This document shows positions 1 through 5,175 of a stretch of DNA of 5,271 nucleotides, piece by piece. The stretch is from NCBI GenBank assembly GCA_002414125.1, contig DHYN01000122.1, positions 1 to 5,271 of the forward strand, written 5' to 3'. Position 1 is the stretch's first letter. The number at the start of each line of letters is the position of its first letter. The stretch comes from Ruminococcus sp. UBA5129. Its GTDB lineage: Bacteria; Bacillota; Clostridia; Oscillospirales; Ruminococcaceae. A model generated the notes under the pieces. The model saw only the letters and a list, made by a program, of their open reading frames with translations, was not told the DNA's origin and did no database searches. Both the position numbers and the translations under genes were made by a program.

Positions 1-73
1 AGGCTTGACCGAAAACTTTTCAACAGGATTAATTGCAGCTTTATCCAAAAACGCAAATTCCGATTTATCTTAG
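1..73 (+). CDS. Possible C-terminal tail of an unknown plus-strand gene (partial)
   Basis: Reading from base 2, 23 codons stay open and end at a TAG at 71-73. The translation (GLTENFSTGLIAALSKNANS, then DLS) is compositionally protein-like. If real, it is the end of a gene entering from the left and converging on the lipoprotein gene, whose stop lies about 60 bp further on. No function can be assigned from 23 residues. A second frame (from base 1) is also open across this stretch, so the call is weak and could be chance. I see no clear intrinsic terminator between the two convergent stops. Confidence 0.2.
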   Translation, partial: GLTENFSTGLIAALSKNANSDLS

Positions 74-131
74 TAACAATTATATATCAAAGTCATTACA
101 TTGCCAATAGAAATTCCATAGTTTTTTCTTA

Positions 132-827
132 TCACGTTCTTCCTGTACCCTTAGCGATAAAGGTGACTTCAAGGGTTTTCCAGCCGTCATCAAAATCGGC
201 AGTGTCAACAATCTCCGACTTATATATGTCGTCTTGATCGTAAACATTTCCCTCTGCCGTATGAGCGTCCTTAGGAAGCTGAGATGCATATGAGTTGAAG
301 ATCGTAGCGCGCATCTCCTTATCGTCATTCGAGGAGGTATAGTTTTTAGCGATCATCGGGATCTCCTTGCCGTCGAGCACGATCTTGGTTATGTCCATTG
401 AAATATCCGGATAGAGCGAAGCTCCGTCAACGAGTCTTACAGCAGCGAACTTAAGTCCCGTGATCTCGGCATCTCCGTCGATCTTACCTGTCGTCTTGTA
501 CTTATATCCCTTTGTATCAGCCGAGATCCTTACCGTATATTCGCCGTCACGGTCAACACGGACTGTCGTTGCGCCGTAAGCGAGCAAGCCGTCCTCAGCC
601 TTACCCCAATACTGCTGCTGCCACTTGCCGTCTGAAACGATAAGGCACGCTTCACCGGGCTTTGCAGCCACGAGATCCTCGAGAACTACAGCAGGATCTT
701 CATCGGGAGTACTTTCATTTACTATCGAGATCTCCTTGGAGGGATCTTTCTTGTCCTTACACGAAGCCAATGCTCCACACATCATAACTGCCGCCGCAAA
801 GCAGGCGAAGACTCTCTTTCCGTCCAT
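132..827 (-). CDS. Secreted lipoprotein of unknown function, possible beta-sandwich
   Basis: This 231-residue protein has a textbook lipoprotein signal: a short positive N-terminus (MDGKR), a hydrophobic stretch at about residues 6-21 and the lipobox LASC with the lipidated cysteine at C23. A charged linker (about 24-48, rich in K, D, E and S) would tether it to the outer face of the membrane. Residues about 55-230 read as alternating short strands with aromatic and glycine turns (W69, the QYWG segment near 72-75, GLKFAAVRLVDG near 124-135, VLDGKEI near 150-156, KNYTSS near 161-166). This fits a beta-sandwich, possibly carbohydrate-binding-like. From memory, similar 'YWG...AKNYTSS' proteins occur in Ruminococcus secretomes, but I cannot name a Pfam family. 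The ATG at 827 is preceded by AGAGGT (835-840) at a 7-nt gap, which supports the start. The gene lies 115 bp downstream of the CorC-like gene on the same strand and has its own promoter. Gene call is firm; function is unknown. Confidence 0.85.
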   Translation of the reverse strand: MDGKRVFACFAAAVMMCGALASCKDKKDPSKEISIVNESTPDEDPAVVLEDLVAAKPGEACLIVSDGKWQQQYWGKAEDGLLAYGATTVRVDRDGEYTVRISADTKGYKYKTTGKIDGDAEITGLKFAAVRLVDGASLYPDISMDITKIVLDGKEIPMIAKNYTSSNDDKEMRATIFNSYASQLPKDAHTAEGNVYDQDDIYKSEIVDTADFDDGWKTLEVTFIAKGTGRT

Positions 828-870
828 ATCAATTACCTCTTTCCATAACGATATTATAGATATATAAATA

Positions 871-899
871 ATTTTACACGATTTCGTCTAAAGCTTCAA
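871..899 (-). promoter_or_regulatory. Sigma-A-type promoter for the lipoprotein gene
   Basis: On the minus strand the -35 TTGAAG (894-899) and -10 TAAAAT (871-876) are separated by exactly 17 bp. A start near 864 would give a leader of about 37 nt before the ATG at 827. No obvious intrinsic terminator separates this from the upstream CorC-like gene, so read-through from that gene may add to expression. Confidence 0.55.
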
Positions 900-942
900 T
901 AAGCATTTTCACCAAAGTTATCACATTGGGATTTGTGCACTA

Positions 943-2202
943 TTACTTTTCGTCATCAATTGGCTGCGGAACAACTTCTATCAGCAGCTTTTCGGCATTC
1001 TGCTCGTTCACACGCAGGACAGTCAGCTTGAACATTCCGCTCTCTGCCGTTTCGCCTGCCTCGGGAATATGCTCGAGGAGATCAGTAACCCAACCGCCTA
1101 CCGAAGCGCATTCCGACTCAATCAGAGATCGCTCAAGACCGAGCTTTTCGATAAATTCGTCTATATCCGTATCGGCAGCTACCTCATAGCGGTTCTCGCC
1201 GACCCTGACAATATTCGTCACTATCTCATCGTCCTCATCGTATATCTCACCCACAAGCTCCTCGATGATGTCCTCAAGCGTAACGATACCCTTTGTACCG
1301 CCGTACTGATCGGTCACAACGGCAAGATGTACCTTGCAGCGCTGCATATAGCGAAGCGCTTGGCTTATCGGCTTGCTCTCGGCAATATGCGGAACCTCCT
1401 GAATGATCGGGTGAATATCGTCACCGCCGTCAAGAAGCAGTCTGAAAAACGATTTGTTCGTTATGATGCCGATGATGTTGTCCATGCTCTTTTCGTAGAC
1501 AGGCAGTCTCGAGTACTGCTCCGAGCTGAAAAGCTTCTTGATCTCGTCGATCGTTGAGGTTATCTCGATGCCCACCACCTTGACACGCGGAATAAGTATC
1601 TTATCGACAGTGATGTCATCGAATTCCAGTGCACTCTTGACGAGATCGCTCTCCTGTTCCTCGATGACTCCCTGCTCCTCGATCTCGTCTATCATGTACT
1701 TAAGCTCATCCTCGGTCACACTCGGAGCGTTACTGTCTTCCTTGGAGATCAGGTTGGAAAGACGGTTGAATACCCAAACCGCAGGCTTGAACAACGTCAC
1801 AAGCAGCGAGAGCGGTGCTGCAAACGCAAGGGCAAGCCTCTCCGCATTCTTCTTTGCGTAGGACTTCGGGAGCACCTCACAGAAGATAAGTACAAGCACA
1901 GTTATGACGACTGTCGAAACAGCCGCGCCGTTTTTCGGGAAGAGCTTTATGAACAGGAGCGTGCTGACTGACGATGAAGCTATATTGACGATGTTATTGC
2001 CGATGAGCACGGCAGTCAGAGCCTCATCAAAGCGTTCAGCGAGCTTAAGAGCCTTTGCCGCGCGTTTATTTCCCTGCGCAGCGTAATTTTTGAGTCTCAG
2101 CTTGTTCACGCTTGAATATGCAGTCTCGGTACTTGAAAAAAGCGCTGAGAAGATCATCATTGCGATAACGAGGAGTATTTTACCTATGTCTGAATTGTCC
2201 AT
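943..2202 (-). CDS. CNNM/CBS/CorC_HlyC membrane protein (hemolysin C / Mg2+-Co2+ efflux family)
   Basis: The 419-residue protein has the full domain order of the CorB/CorC (HlyC, CNNM-like) family. Residues about 1-180 form the membrane domain (DUF21/CNNM) with hydrophobic segments near 7-23, 62-87, 95-110 and 124-146. It carries family landmarks: FSSTETA (22-28), VLIGNN (65-70) and EVLPKSYAKKNAE (109-121). Two CBS domains follow at roughly 195-255 and 265-320 (LPVYEKSMDNIIGII, VVTDQYGGTKGIVTLEDIIEELVGEI). The C-terminal CorC_HlyC domain is at about 330-412. Members bind ATP-Mg through the CBS pair and are implicated in Mg2+/Co2+ export or homeostasis; older 'hemolysin' names are historical. 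The start ATG at 2202 has AAAGGA (2208-2213) five bases upstream. Length is normal for the family and no key segment is missing. It is transcribed away from ylxM-ffh, so functional linkage to SRP is unlikely. Confidence 0.93.
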   Translation of the reverse strand: MDNSDIGKILLVIAMMIFSALFSSTETAYSSVNKLRLKNYAAQGNKRAAKALKLAERFDEALTAVLIGNNIVNIASSSVSTLLFIKLFPKNGAAVSTVVITVLVLIFCEVLPKSYAKKNAERLALAFAAPLSLLVTLFKPAVWVFNRLSNLISKEDSNAPSVTEDELKYMIDEIEEQGVIEEQESDLVKSALEFDDITVDKILIPRVKVVGIEITSTIDEIKKLFSSEQYSRLPVYEKSMDNIIGIITNKSFFRLLLDGGDDIHPIIQEVPHIAESKPISQALRYMQRCKVHLAVVTDQYGGTKGIVTLEDIIEELVGEIYDEDDEIVTNIVRVGENRYEVAADTDIDEFIEKLGLERSLIESECASVGGWVTDLLEHIPEAGETAESGMFKLTVLRVNEQNAEKLLIEVVPQPIDDEK

Positions 2203-2239
2203 ACTGTTCCTTTCTTAATTTAGAAATAGTGCTGCCTAT

Positions 2240-2268
2240 ATTATAACCTATTTCAGCGATCATGTCAA
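2240..2268 (-). promoter_or_regulatory. Perfect consensus promoter for the CorC-like gene
   Basis: On the minus strand TTGACA (2263-2268) and TATAAT (2240-2245) match consensus at all 12 positions with a 17-bp spacer. The predicted start near 2233 gives a leader of only about 30 nt before the ATG at 2202. That is too short for a Mg2+ (M-box) riboswitch, so control would have to act at the promoter DNA. Confidence 0.85.
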
Positions 2269-2271
2269 CAC

Positions 2272-2307
2272 ATGCTGTTGCCATAAAAATTACCACGGCG
2301 ACAGCAT
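2272..2307. repeat. 11-bp inverted repeat next to the CorC-like promoter
   Basis: ATGCTGTTGCC (2272-2282) and GGCGACAGCAT (2297-2307) are complementary at 10 of 11 positions, with a G-T wobble at the eleventh and a 14-bp spacer. The repeat begins 4 bp upstream of the -35 of the minus-strand promoter and ends about 105 bp before the divergent ylxM promoter. The position suits a regulator site at the CorC-like promoter. It could also be a weak hairpin without function, as there is no T-run to make it a terminator. Confidence 0.4.
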
Positions 2308-2411
2308 TTACTTTTTGATGCAATATCGAGACAAAGACTTCGATAAACGTCCGGATATTAGATAAAAGTAAATACGGTTGCCATACTGCTGCAAAAAAAT
2401 CAAAAAAAGCC

Positions 2412-2440
2412 TTGACAACGCTGTTCAAATATGGTACAAT
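2412..2440 (+). promoter_or_regulatory. Promoter of the ylxM-ffh-rpsP operon
   Basis: TTGACA (2412-2417), a 17-bp spacer and TACAAT (2435-2440) preceded by TGG, an extended -10 (TGnTACAAT). Start expected near 2447, about 38 nt before the ylxM ATG. In many Firmicutes ylxM-ffh lies downstream of smc-ftsY; here the operon begins at ylxM with its own strong promoter and a divergent neighbour. Confidence 0.85.
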
Positions 2441-2484
2441 GTGTAAAGTGATTTTAGATTACACCTGTGAAACGGAGCTTCATT

Positions 2485-2820
2485 ATGGCTAAGGAATTAA
2501 AATTTGTTCTGATGCTTGACTGCTACGGCGAGCTTCTCACCGAGCATCAGCGGAATATAATGGAGCTTTATTACTGCGAGGACCTCTCCCTTTCGGAGAT
2601 CGGGAATCCGCTCGGCATTACACGTCAGGCTGTCTGCACGCTTATCAAGCGCACCGAGGCTATCCTCCTCAACTATGAGGCAAAGCTTGGATTTGCTCGA
2701 AAAATCGTCAGGATGAAGGAGTGCTTTGCCAACATAAGCGCCGCTGCCGACTCAATAACGGACGATGAGCTGCGAGACAGGATAAGGTCTGAGATCAATA
2801 AGGGTATCAAAATACTCTGA
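2485..2820 (+). CDS. ylxM: YlxM/p13-family putative SRP-associated DNA-binding protein
   Basis: This 111-residue protein matches the UPF0122 (YlxM) family in length and in its sigma-70 region-4-like helix-turn-helix: LTEHQRNIMELYYCEDLSLSEIG, then the recognition-helix segment GITRQAVCTLIKRTE (about 43-57). The C-terminal half is a charged helix. YlxM is the usual gene just before ffh in Firmicutes. In streptococci it has been linked to SRP function; whether it binds DNA is not settled for the family. The ATG at 2485 is preferred over an in-frame GTG at 2467 because GGAG (2474-2477) sits 7 nt before the ATG, and the family starts at this residue. It is the first gene of the operon, 42 bp ahead of ffh. 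Confidence 0.93.
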   Translation: MAKELKFVLMLDCYGELLTEHQRNIMELYYCEDLSLSEIGNPLGITRQAVCTLIKRTEAILLNYEAKLGFARKIVRMKECFANISAAADSITDDELRDRIRSEINKGIKIL

Positions 2821-2862
2821 GACGCAAAGTCTTGAAATATATTTTGAAAGGGAGTGCTCAGC

Positions 2863-4245
2863 ATGGCATTTGAAGGTCTTTCGGATAAACTCAATACCGT
2901 CTTTAAAAAGCTCAGATCACGAGGAAAGCTCACCGAAAGCGACGTCAAGGAGGCTATGCGTGAGGTAAGACTGGCTCTGCTTGAAGCCGATGTCAGCTAC
3001 AAGGTCGTTAAGGACTTTGTTGCTAAAGTCACCGAGCGTGCAGTCGGCGAAGAGGTGCTCACAAGCCTCACTCCTGCTCAGCAGGTCATAAAGATAGTTA
3101 ACGAGGAGCTCTGTTCACTCATGGGCAGAAGCAACTCTCGCATAAATTTCGCTTCAAAGCCGCCTACGGTCATTATGATGTGCGGACTTCAGGGTTCGGG
3201 TAAGACGACTCATTCGGCTAAGCTCGCTAAGCTGCTGAAAAAAGAGGGACACCGTCCGATGCTCGCCGCCTGTGATATTTACCGTCCTGCTGCTATCAAT
3301 CAGCTTCAGGTAGTCGGTGCAAAGGCTGATGTAAAGGTCTTTGAAATGGGTCAGATCAGTCCGCTGACTATCGCAAAGCAGGCGCTCGCTTACGCTAAGG
3401 ACTACGGTCACGATATTCTTATCCTCGATACCGCAGGTCGTCTCCATGTTGATGAGGCGCTCATGCAGGAGCTTAAGGACATTAAGGAGATCACAGAGCC
3501 GGATGAGATCATGCTCGTTGTGGATGCTATGACCGGTCAGGATGCCGTAAACGTTGCAAAGGCTTTTGACGATGCTGTAGGCATCACAAGCGTGCTCATG
3601 TCCAAGCTCGACTCTGATACAAGAGGCGGTGCGGCTCTCTCGGTACTCTCAGTTACGGGTAAACCGATCAAGTATGTCGGCATGGGTGAAAAGCTTGACG
3701 ATTTCGAGCAGTTCCATCCGGAGCGTATGGCTTCGAGGATACTTGGAATGGGCGATGTGCTCACACTCATCGAAAAGGCTGAAAATGTGATGTCCCAAAA
3801 GGATGCCGAAAAGCTTACCAAGAAATTTAAGGAAAATAAGTTCGATATGGACGACCTGCTCGATCAGATGAAGCAGATCAGAAAGCTCGGTTCACTTAAA
3901 TCCATCCTCGGAATGCTCCCCGGTGCAGGCGCTATCAAGGACGCTGACATCGACGAGACCCAGATAAACCGCATCGAAGCTATCATCACTTCGATGACAA
4001 AGGCTGAGCGTGCTAAGCCGTCGATCATCAACCCGTCACGCAAAAGGCGTATCGCAAGCGGTTCGGGAACTAAAGTTGAGGATGTCAACAGACTTCTTAA
4101 GCAGTTCGACCAGATGCAGTCGATGATGAAGAAGTTCACAGGCAAGGGCAGTAAAATGAACCTCAGAAAGGCTCGAAAGCAGCTCGCAGGCATGAACTTC
4201 GACAAGATGTCAGGCAAGGGCGGAGGAAATCTTCCCACACTTTAA
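2863..4245 (+). CDS. ffh: Signal recognition particle GTPase Ffh (SRP54)
   Basis: Ffh binds the SRP RNA and hydrophobic signal sequences on nascent chains, and docks with FtsY to deliver ribosomes to the SecYEG translocon. The 460-residue protein is complete. The N domain is at about 1-90. The G domain has P-loop GLQGSGKTT (108-116), DIYRPAA (138-144), DTAGR (189-193), SKLDSD (247-252, usually TKLDGD) and the closing GKPIKYVGMGE (266-276). The methionine-rich M domain runs from about 298 to the end. The RNA-binding helix-turn-helix SRKRRIASGSG is at 392-402, followed by a QFDQMQSMMKK helix. The short C-terminal tail ends GGNLPTL. The ATG at 2863 follows AAAGGGAG (2847-2854) at an 8-nt gap, which beats the in-frame GTG at 2854 lying within the SD. 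It sits between ylxM and rpsP, the standard Firmicutes order. Confidence 0.98.
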   Translation: MAFEGLSDKLNTVFKKLRSRGKLTESDVKEAMREVRLALLEADVSYKVVKDFVAKVTERAVGEEVLTSLTPAQQVIKIVNEELCSLMGRSNSRINFASKPPTVIMMCGLQGSGKTTHSAKLAKLLKKEGHRPMLAACDIYRPAAINQLQVVGAKADVKVFEMGQISPLTIAKQALAYAKDYGHDILILDTAGRLHVDEALMQELKDIKEITEPDEIMLVVDAMTGQDAVNVAKAFDDAVGITSVLMSKLDSDTRGGAALSVLSVTGKPIKYVGMGEKLDDFEQFHPERMASRILGMGDVLTLIEKAENVMSQKDAEKLTKKFKENKFDMDDLLDQMKQIRKLGSLKSILGMLPGAGAIKDADIDETQINRIEAIITSMTKAERAKPSIINPSRKRRIASGSGTKVEDVNRLLKQFDQMQSMMKKFTGKGSKMNLRKARKQLAGMNFDKMSGKGGGNLPTL

Positions 4246-4248
4246 GCT

Positions 4249-4274
4249 TTCAATGCGGTCTCCCGCCGCTTGAA
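4249..4274 (+). other. Hairpin in the ffh-rpsP gap
   Basis: TTCAA-T-GCGG (4249-4258) pairs with CCGCTTGAA (4266-4274), giving nine base pairs with a single bulged T and a 7-nt loop. It starts a few bases after the ffh stop and ends about 15 nt before the rpsP SD. No T-run follows, so it is not a standard terminator. A role in mRNA processing, partial termination or uncoupling ffh from ribosomal-protein output is inference. Confidence 0.4.
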
Positions 4275-4302
4275 TATATGATCTTATTTGGAGGTGAAAC
4301 AA

Positions 4303-4521
4303 ATGGCAGTAAAAATCAGACTCAGAAGAATGGGCGCTAAGAAGGCTCCTTTCTATCGTATTGTTGTTGCTGATTCAAGATACCCCAGAGATGGACGCTT
4401 CATTGAGGAGCTGGGTTACTACGATCCCACAAAGGAGCCTTCACTCGTAAAGGTTGACGATGAGAAGGTAAAGCGTCGGGGGCAACGTGCAGGTGATATA
4501 CGATCACGCCTCGGTGACTAA
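4303..4521 (+). CDS. rpsP: 30S ribosomal protein S16, truncated and fused to foreign sequence
   Basis: Residues 1-57 are clear S16: [20 protein letters not shown] at the N-terminus, then [20 protein letters not shown] and [18 protein letters not shown]16 assembles early into the 30S body and is usually 80-90 residues long, continuing with a KWL...GA.PTDTV-type segment. That segment is absent in all three frames. Instead, 15 unrelated residues ([15 protein letters not shown]) lead to a TAA at 4519-4521, giving 72 residues. The native sequence ends at about 4473. The start is the ATG at 4303 behind GGAGGTGA (4290-4297, 5-nt gap); a TTG at 4288 in frame is not needed. It lies 57 bp after ffh, as expected. 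Either the 3' end was displaced by an inserted element or the assembly joins two loci here. A shortened S16 that still works cannot be excluded. Confidence 0.85.
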   Translation: MAVKIRLRRMGAKKAPFYRIVVADSRYPRDGRFIEELGYYDPTKEPSLVKVDDEKVKRRGQRAGDIRSRLGD

Positions 4522-4554
4522 AGGCGGTTCGATCTGCCCCTCGCAAGGGGGTGA
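4478..4554 (+). promoter_or_regulatory. Structured leader with sequestered Shine-Dalgarno
   Basis: Several short helices can be drawn on the plus strand. GTGAT/ATCAC is at 4493-4497 and 4503-4507 with a 5-nt loop. GCCT/AGGC is at 4508-4511 and 4522-4525. CCCCT/AGGGG is at 4537-4541 and 4546-4550 with a CGCA loop, and it buries the strong SD AGGGGGTGA (4546-4554) of the tiny ORF at 4562. GGGGGCA (4478-4484) can instead pair with TGCCCCT (4535-4541), which would free the SD. The two pairings exclude each other. Hidden SDs of this kind are typical of type I toxin mRNAs. The same bases are also open in the toxin frame from a GTG at 4487, so part of the conservation could be coding. No ligand or known riboswitch class is recognised. 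Confidence 0.4.
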
Positions 4555-4561
4555 GCAAAGT

Positions 4562-4633
4562 ATGAGCGTTATGGAAGTTCTTACATTAATACTTGTTAAA
4601 ACTATAGTAAACGACATAAAAATTTTCACATAG
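4562..4633 (+). CDS. Tiny hydrophobic ORF, remnant resembling putative holin-like (type I) toxin
   Basis: The 23-codon ORF starts MSVMEVLTLILV and continues KTIVNDIKIFT to a TAG at 4631-4633. The first 12 residues resemble the N-terminus of the putative holin-like toxins (Pfam Hol_Tox pattern, M-x-V-x-E-x-L-T-L). Those are about 30-residue single-pass membrane peptides of Firmicutes, often paired with an antisense RNA. The ORF has a near-ideal SD, AGGGGGTGA, 7 nt upstream. Codons 15-23 lie inside the 102-bp inverted repeat that begins at 4603. The transmembrane helix and basic tail are therefore lost or replaced, and the peptide is probably inactive. The frame is open upstream to at least a GTG at 4487 (48 codons), overlapping the end of the rpsP reading frame. 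Family assignment is from memory of the pattern. Confidence 0.4.
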   Translation: MSVMEVLTLILVKTIVNDIKIFT

Positions 4634-4704
4634 ACCGCTTGCAGATGCTGCGCTTTTTGCAGCTGTGAGCGGGATATGTATGAAAATTTATGCCGTTTAC
4701 TATA
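4603..4704. repeat. 102-bp near-perfect inverted repeat, MITE-like
   Basis: The left arm (4603-4651) and right arm (4659-4704) are complementary over about 46 positions with few mismatches and small indels, around a GCTTTTT loop. The outermost 11 bp are identical in inverted orientation: TATAGTAAACG ... CGTTTACTATA. Sharp ends, compact size and no coding capacity fit a miniature inverted-repeat element. The TA at each tip would suit a TA target duplication as made by IS630/mariner-type transposases, but no longer duplication is visible to prove insertion. In RNA it would form a very stable hairpin, so it could equally be an integral part of a toxin/antitoxin transcript. Confidence 0.6.
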
Positions 4705-4870
4705 AGTAAGTTTGATAGCGTATAGACGAACTTTCGCAAAAACGTCTTTGCACAGCCGAAAAAGCGCGGATAAAACCTCGCCCGAAACGTCATGGCGAAC
4801 GTTACTTTTGCGGCTTGTCAAACCATTTTTTGTGAGTGTGAATGACTCCGCCCTCACTTATACTGTTAAT
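4705..4870. other. Non-coding stretch under the minus-strand promoter
   Basis: I see no credible gene here on either strand. Read on the minus strand it is the first part of the transcript expected from the promoter at 4871-4899, running toward the inverted repeat and the toxin-like ORF. An open minus-strand frame crosses it but lacks an SD. From memory, similar stretches ending in 'TYSKRHKF'-like translations recur in Ruminococcus genomes, suggesting a dispersed repeat; this needs a self-comparison of the genome. Confidence 0.3.
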
Positions 4871-4899
4871 ATTATACTACATCTTTTCCATTTTTTCAA
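4871..4899 (-). promoter_or_regulatory. Consensus promoter aimed at the toxin-like ORF (possible antisense RNA)
   Basis: On the minus strand TTGAAA (4894-4899), a 17-bp spacer and TATAAT (4871-4876) form a near-perfect sigma-A promoter, with a start near 4864. There is no convincing gene downstream. Transcription would cross the inverted repeat and run antisense to the ORF at 4562-4633 after about 230 nt. This is the arrangement of convergent type I toxin / RNA antitoxin pairs such as TxpA-RatA. I could not find a clear terminator, so the RNA's 3' end is unknown. Confidence 0.65.
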
Positions 4900-4905
4900 G
4901 GGCTG

Positions 4906-4922
4906 TTTGTGATTTTCACAAA
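4906..4922. repeat. 7-bp inverted repeat TTTGTGA-TTT-TCACAAA
   Basis: TTTGTGA (4906-4912) and TCACAAA (4916-4922) are perfect inverted copies with a 3-bp spacer. They lie 6 bp upstream of the -35 of the minus-strand promoter at 4871-4899. It could be a regulator site; chance in AT-rich DNA is also possible. The DNA from here to about 5110 holds no gene I can support. Confidence 0.25.
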
Positions 4923-5082
4923 TGTTTACTATGTGTTAATATTCCAAATCATATAAGTTCATATTTAAAGAAAATTATTATTTACATTCTATAAAAACGG
5001 CGGTGCAATATTGGTATATTTGATAGCACGCGCCCTGCGATATCGGCGGTATCTTCGGGAAGTCCGACGCCAAATAATGATT

Positions 5083-5091
5083 TGTGGATAA
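5083..5091 (-). other. Perfect DnaA-box match
   Basis: TGTGGATAA is the complement of the DnaA box TTATCCACA with no mismatch, and is followed by the AT-rich ATATATAATAAAT. A single box without neighbours is not an origin. It lies about 50 bp upstream of the -35 of the promoter at 5140-5168, so DnaA could in principle modulate it, but one 9-mer can occur by chance. Confidence 0.2.
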
Positions 5092-5111
5092 TATATAATA
5101 AATGGGTAAAA

Positions 5112-5125
5112 AGCTTTTAAAAGCT
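5112..5125. repeat. 14-bp perfect palindrome upstream of a strong promoter
   Basis: AGCTTTTAAAAGCT is a perfect 14-bp palindrome, 14 bp upstream of the -35 at 5140-5145. Its position fits an operator or an AT-rich UP-like element. No regulator is suggested by the sequence. Confidence 0.35.
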
Positions 5126-5139
5126 GTTGGAAAAATTGA

Positions 5140-5168
5140 TTGACAATATTTTGACGAACTGGTATAAT
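5140..5168 (+). promoter_or_regulatory. Perfect extended -10 sigma-A promoter
   Basis: TTGACA (5140-5145), a 17-bp spacer and TATAAT (5163-5168) match consensus at every position, and TGG before the -10 adds the extended element. The start is expected at about 5175-5177, at the first bases of the structured RNA described next. It is among the strongest promoters in the window, as expected for a stable RNA or a highly expressed leader. Confidence 0.9.
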
Positions 5169-5175
5169 GTTAATA

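Noticed and set aside
828..942. Intrinsic terminator between the CorC-like gene and the lipoprotein gene
   Set aside because: Only 4-bp stems without a T-run are visible on the minus strand.
2203..2240. M-box Mg2+ riboswitch before the CorC-like gene
   Set aside because: The predicted leader is only about 30 nt, far too short.
2180..2428. 82-codon minus-strand frame over the divergent intergenic region
   Set aside because: It covers the two promoters and the start of the CorC-like gene in another frame; no SD and no family resemblance.
4504..4857. 117-codon open frame on the minus strand beginning at a GTG
   Set aside because: It has no SD, begins only about 7 nt after the predicted transcript start, and runs through both arms of the inverted repeat and antisense to the toxin-like ORF. 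Its composition looks like translated repeat. Kept only as non-coding antisense sequence.
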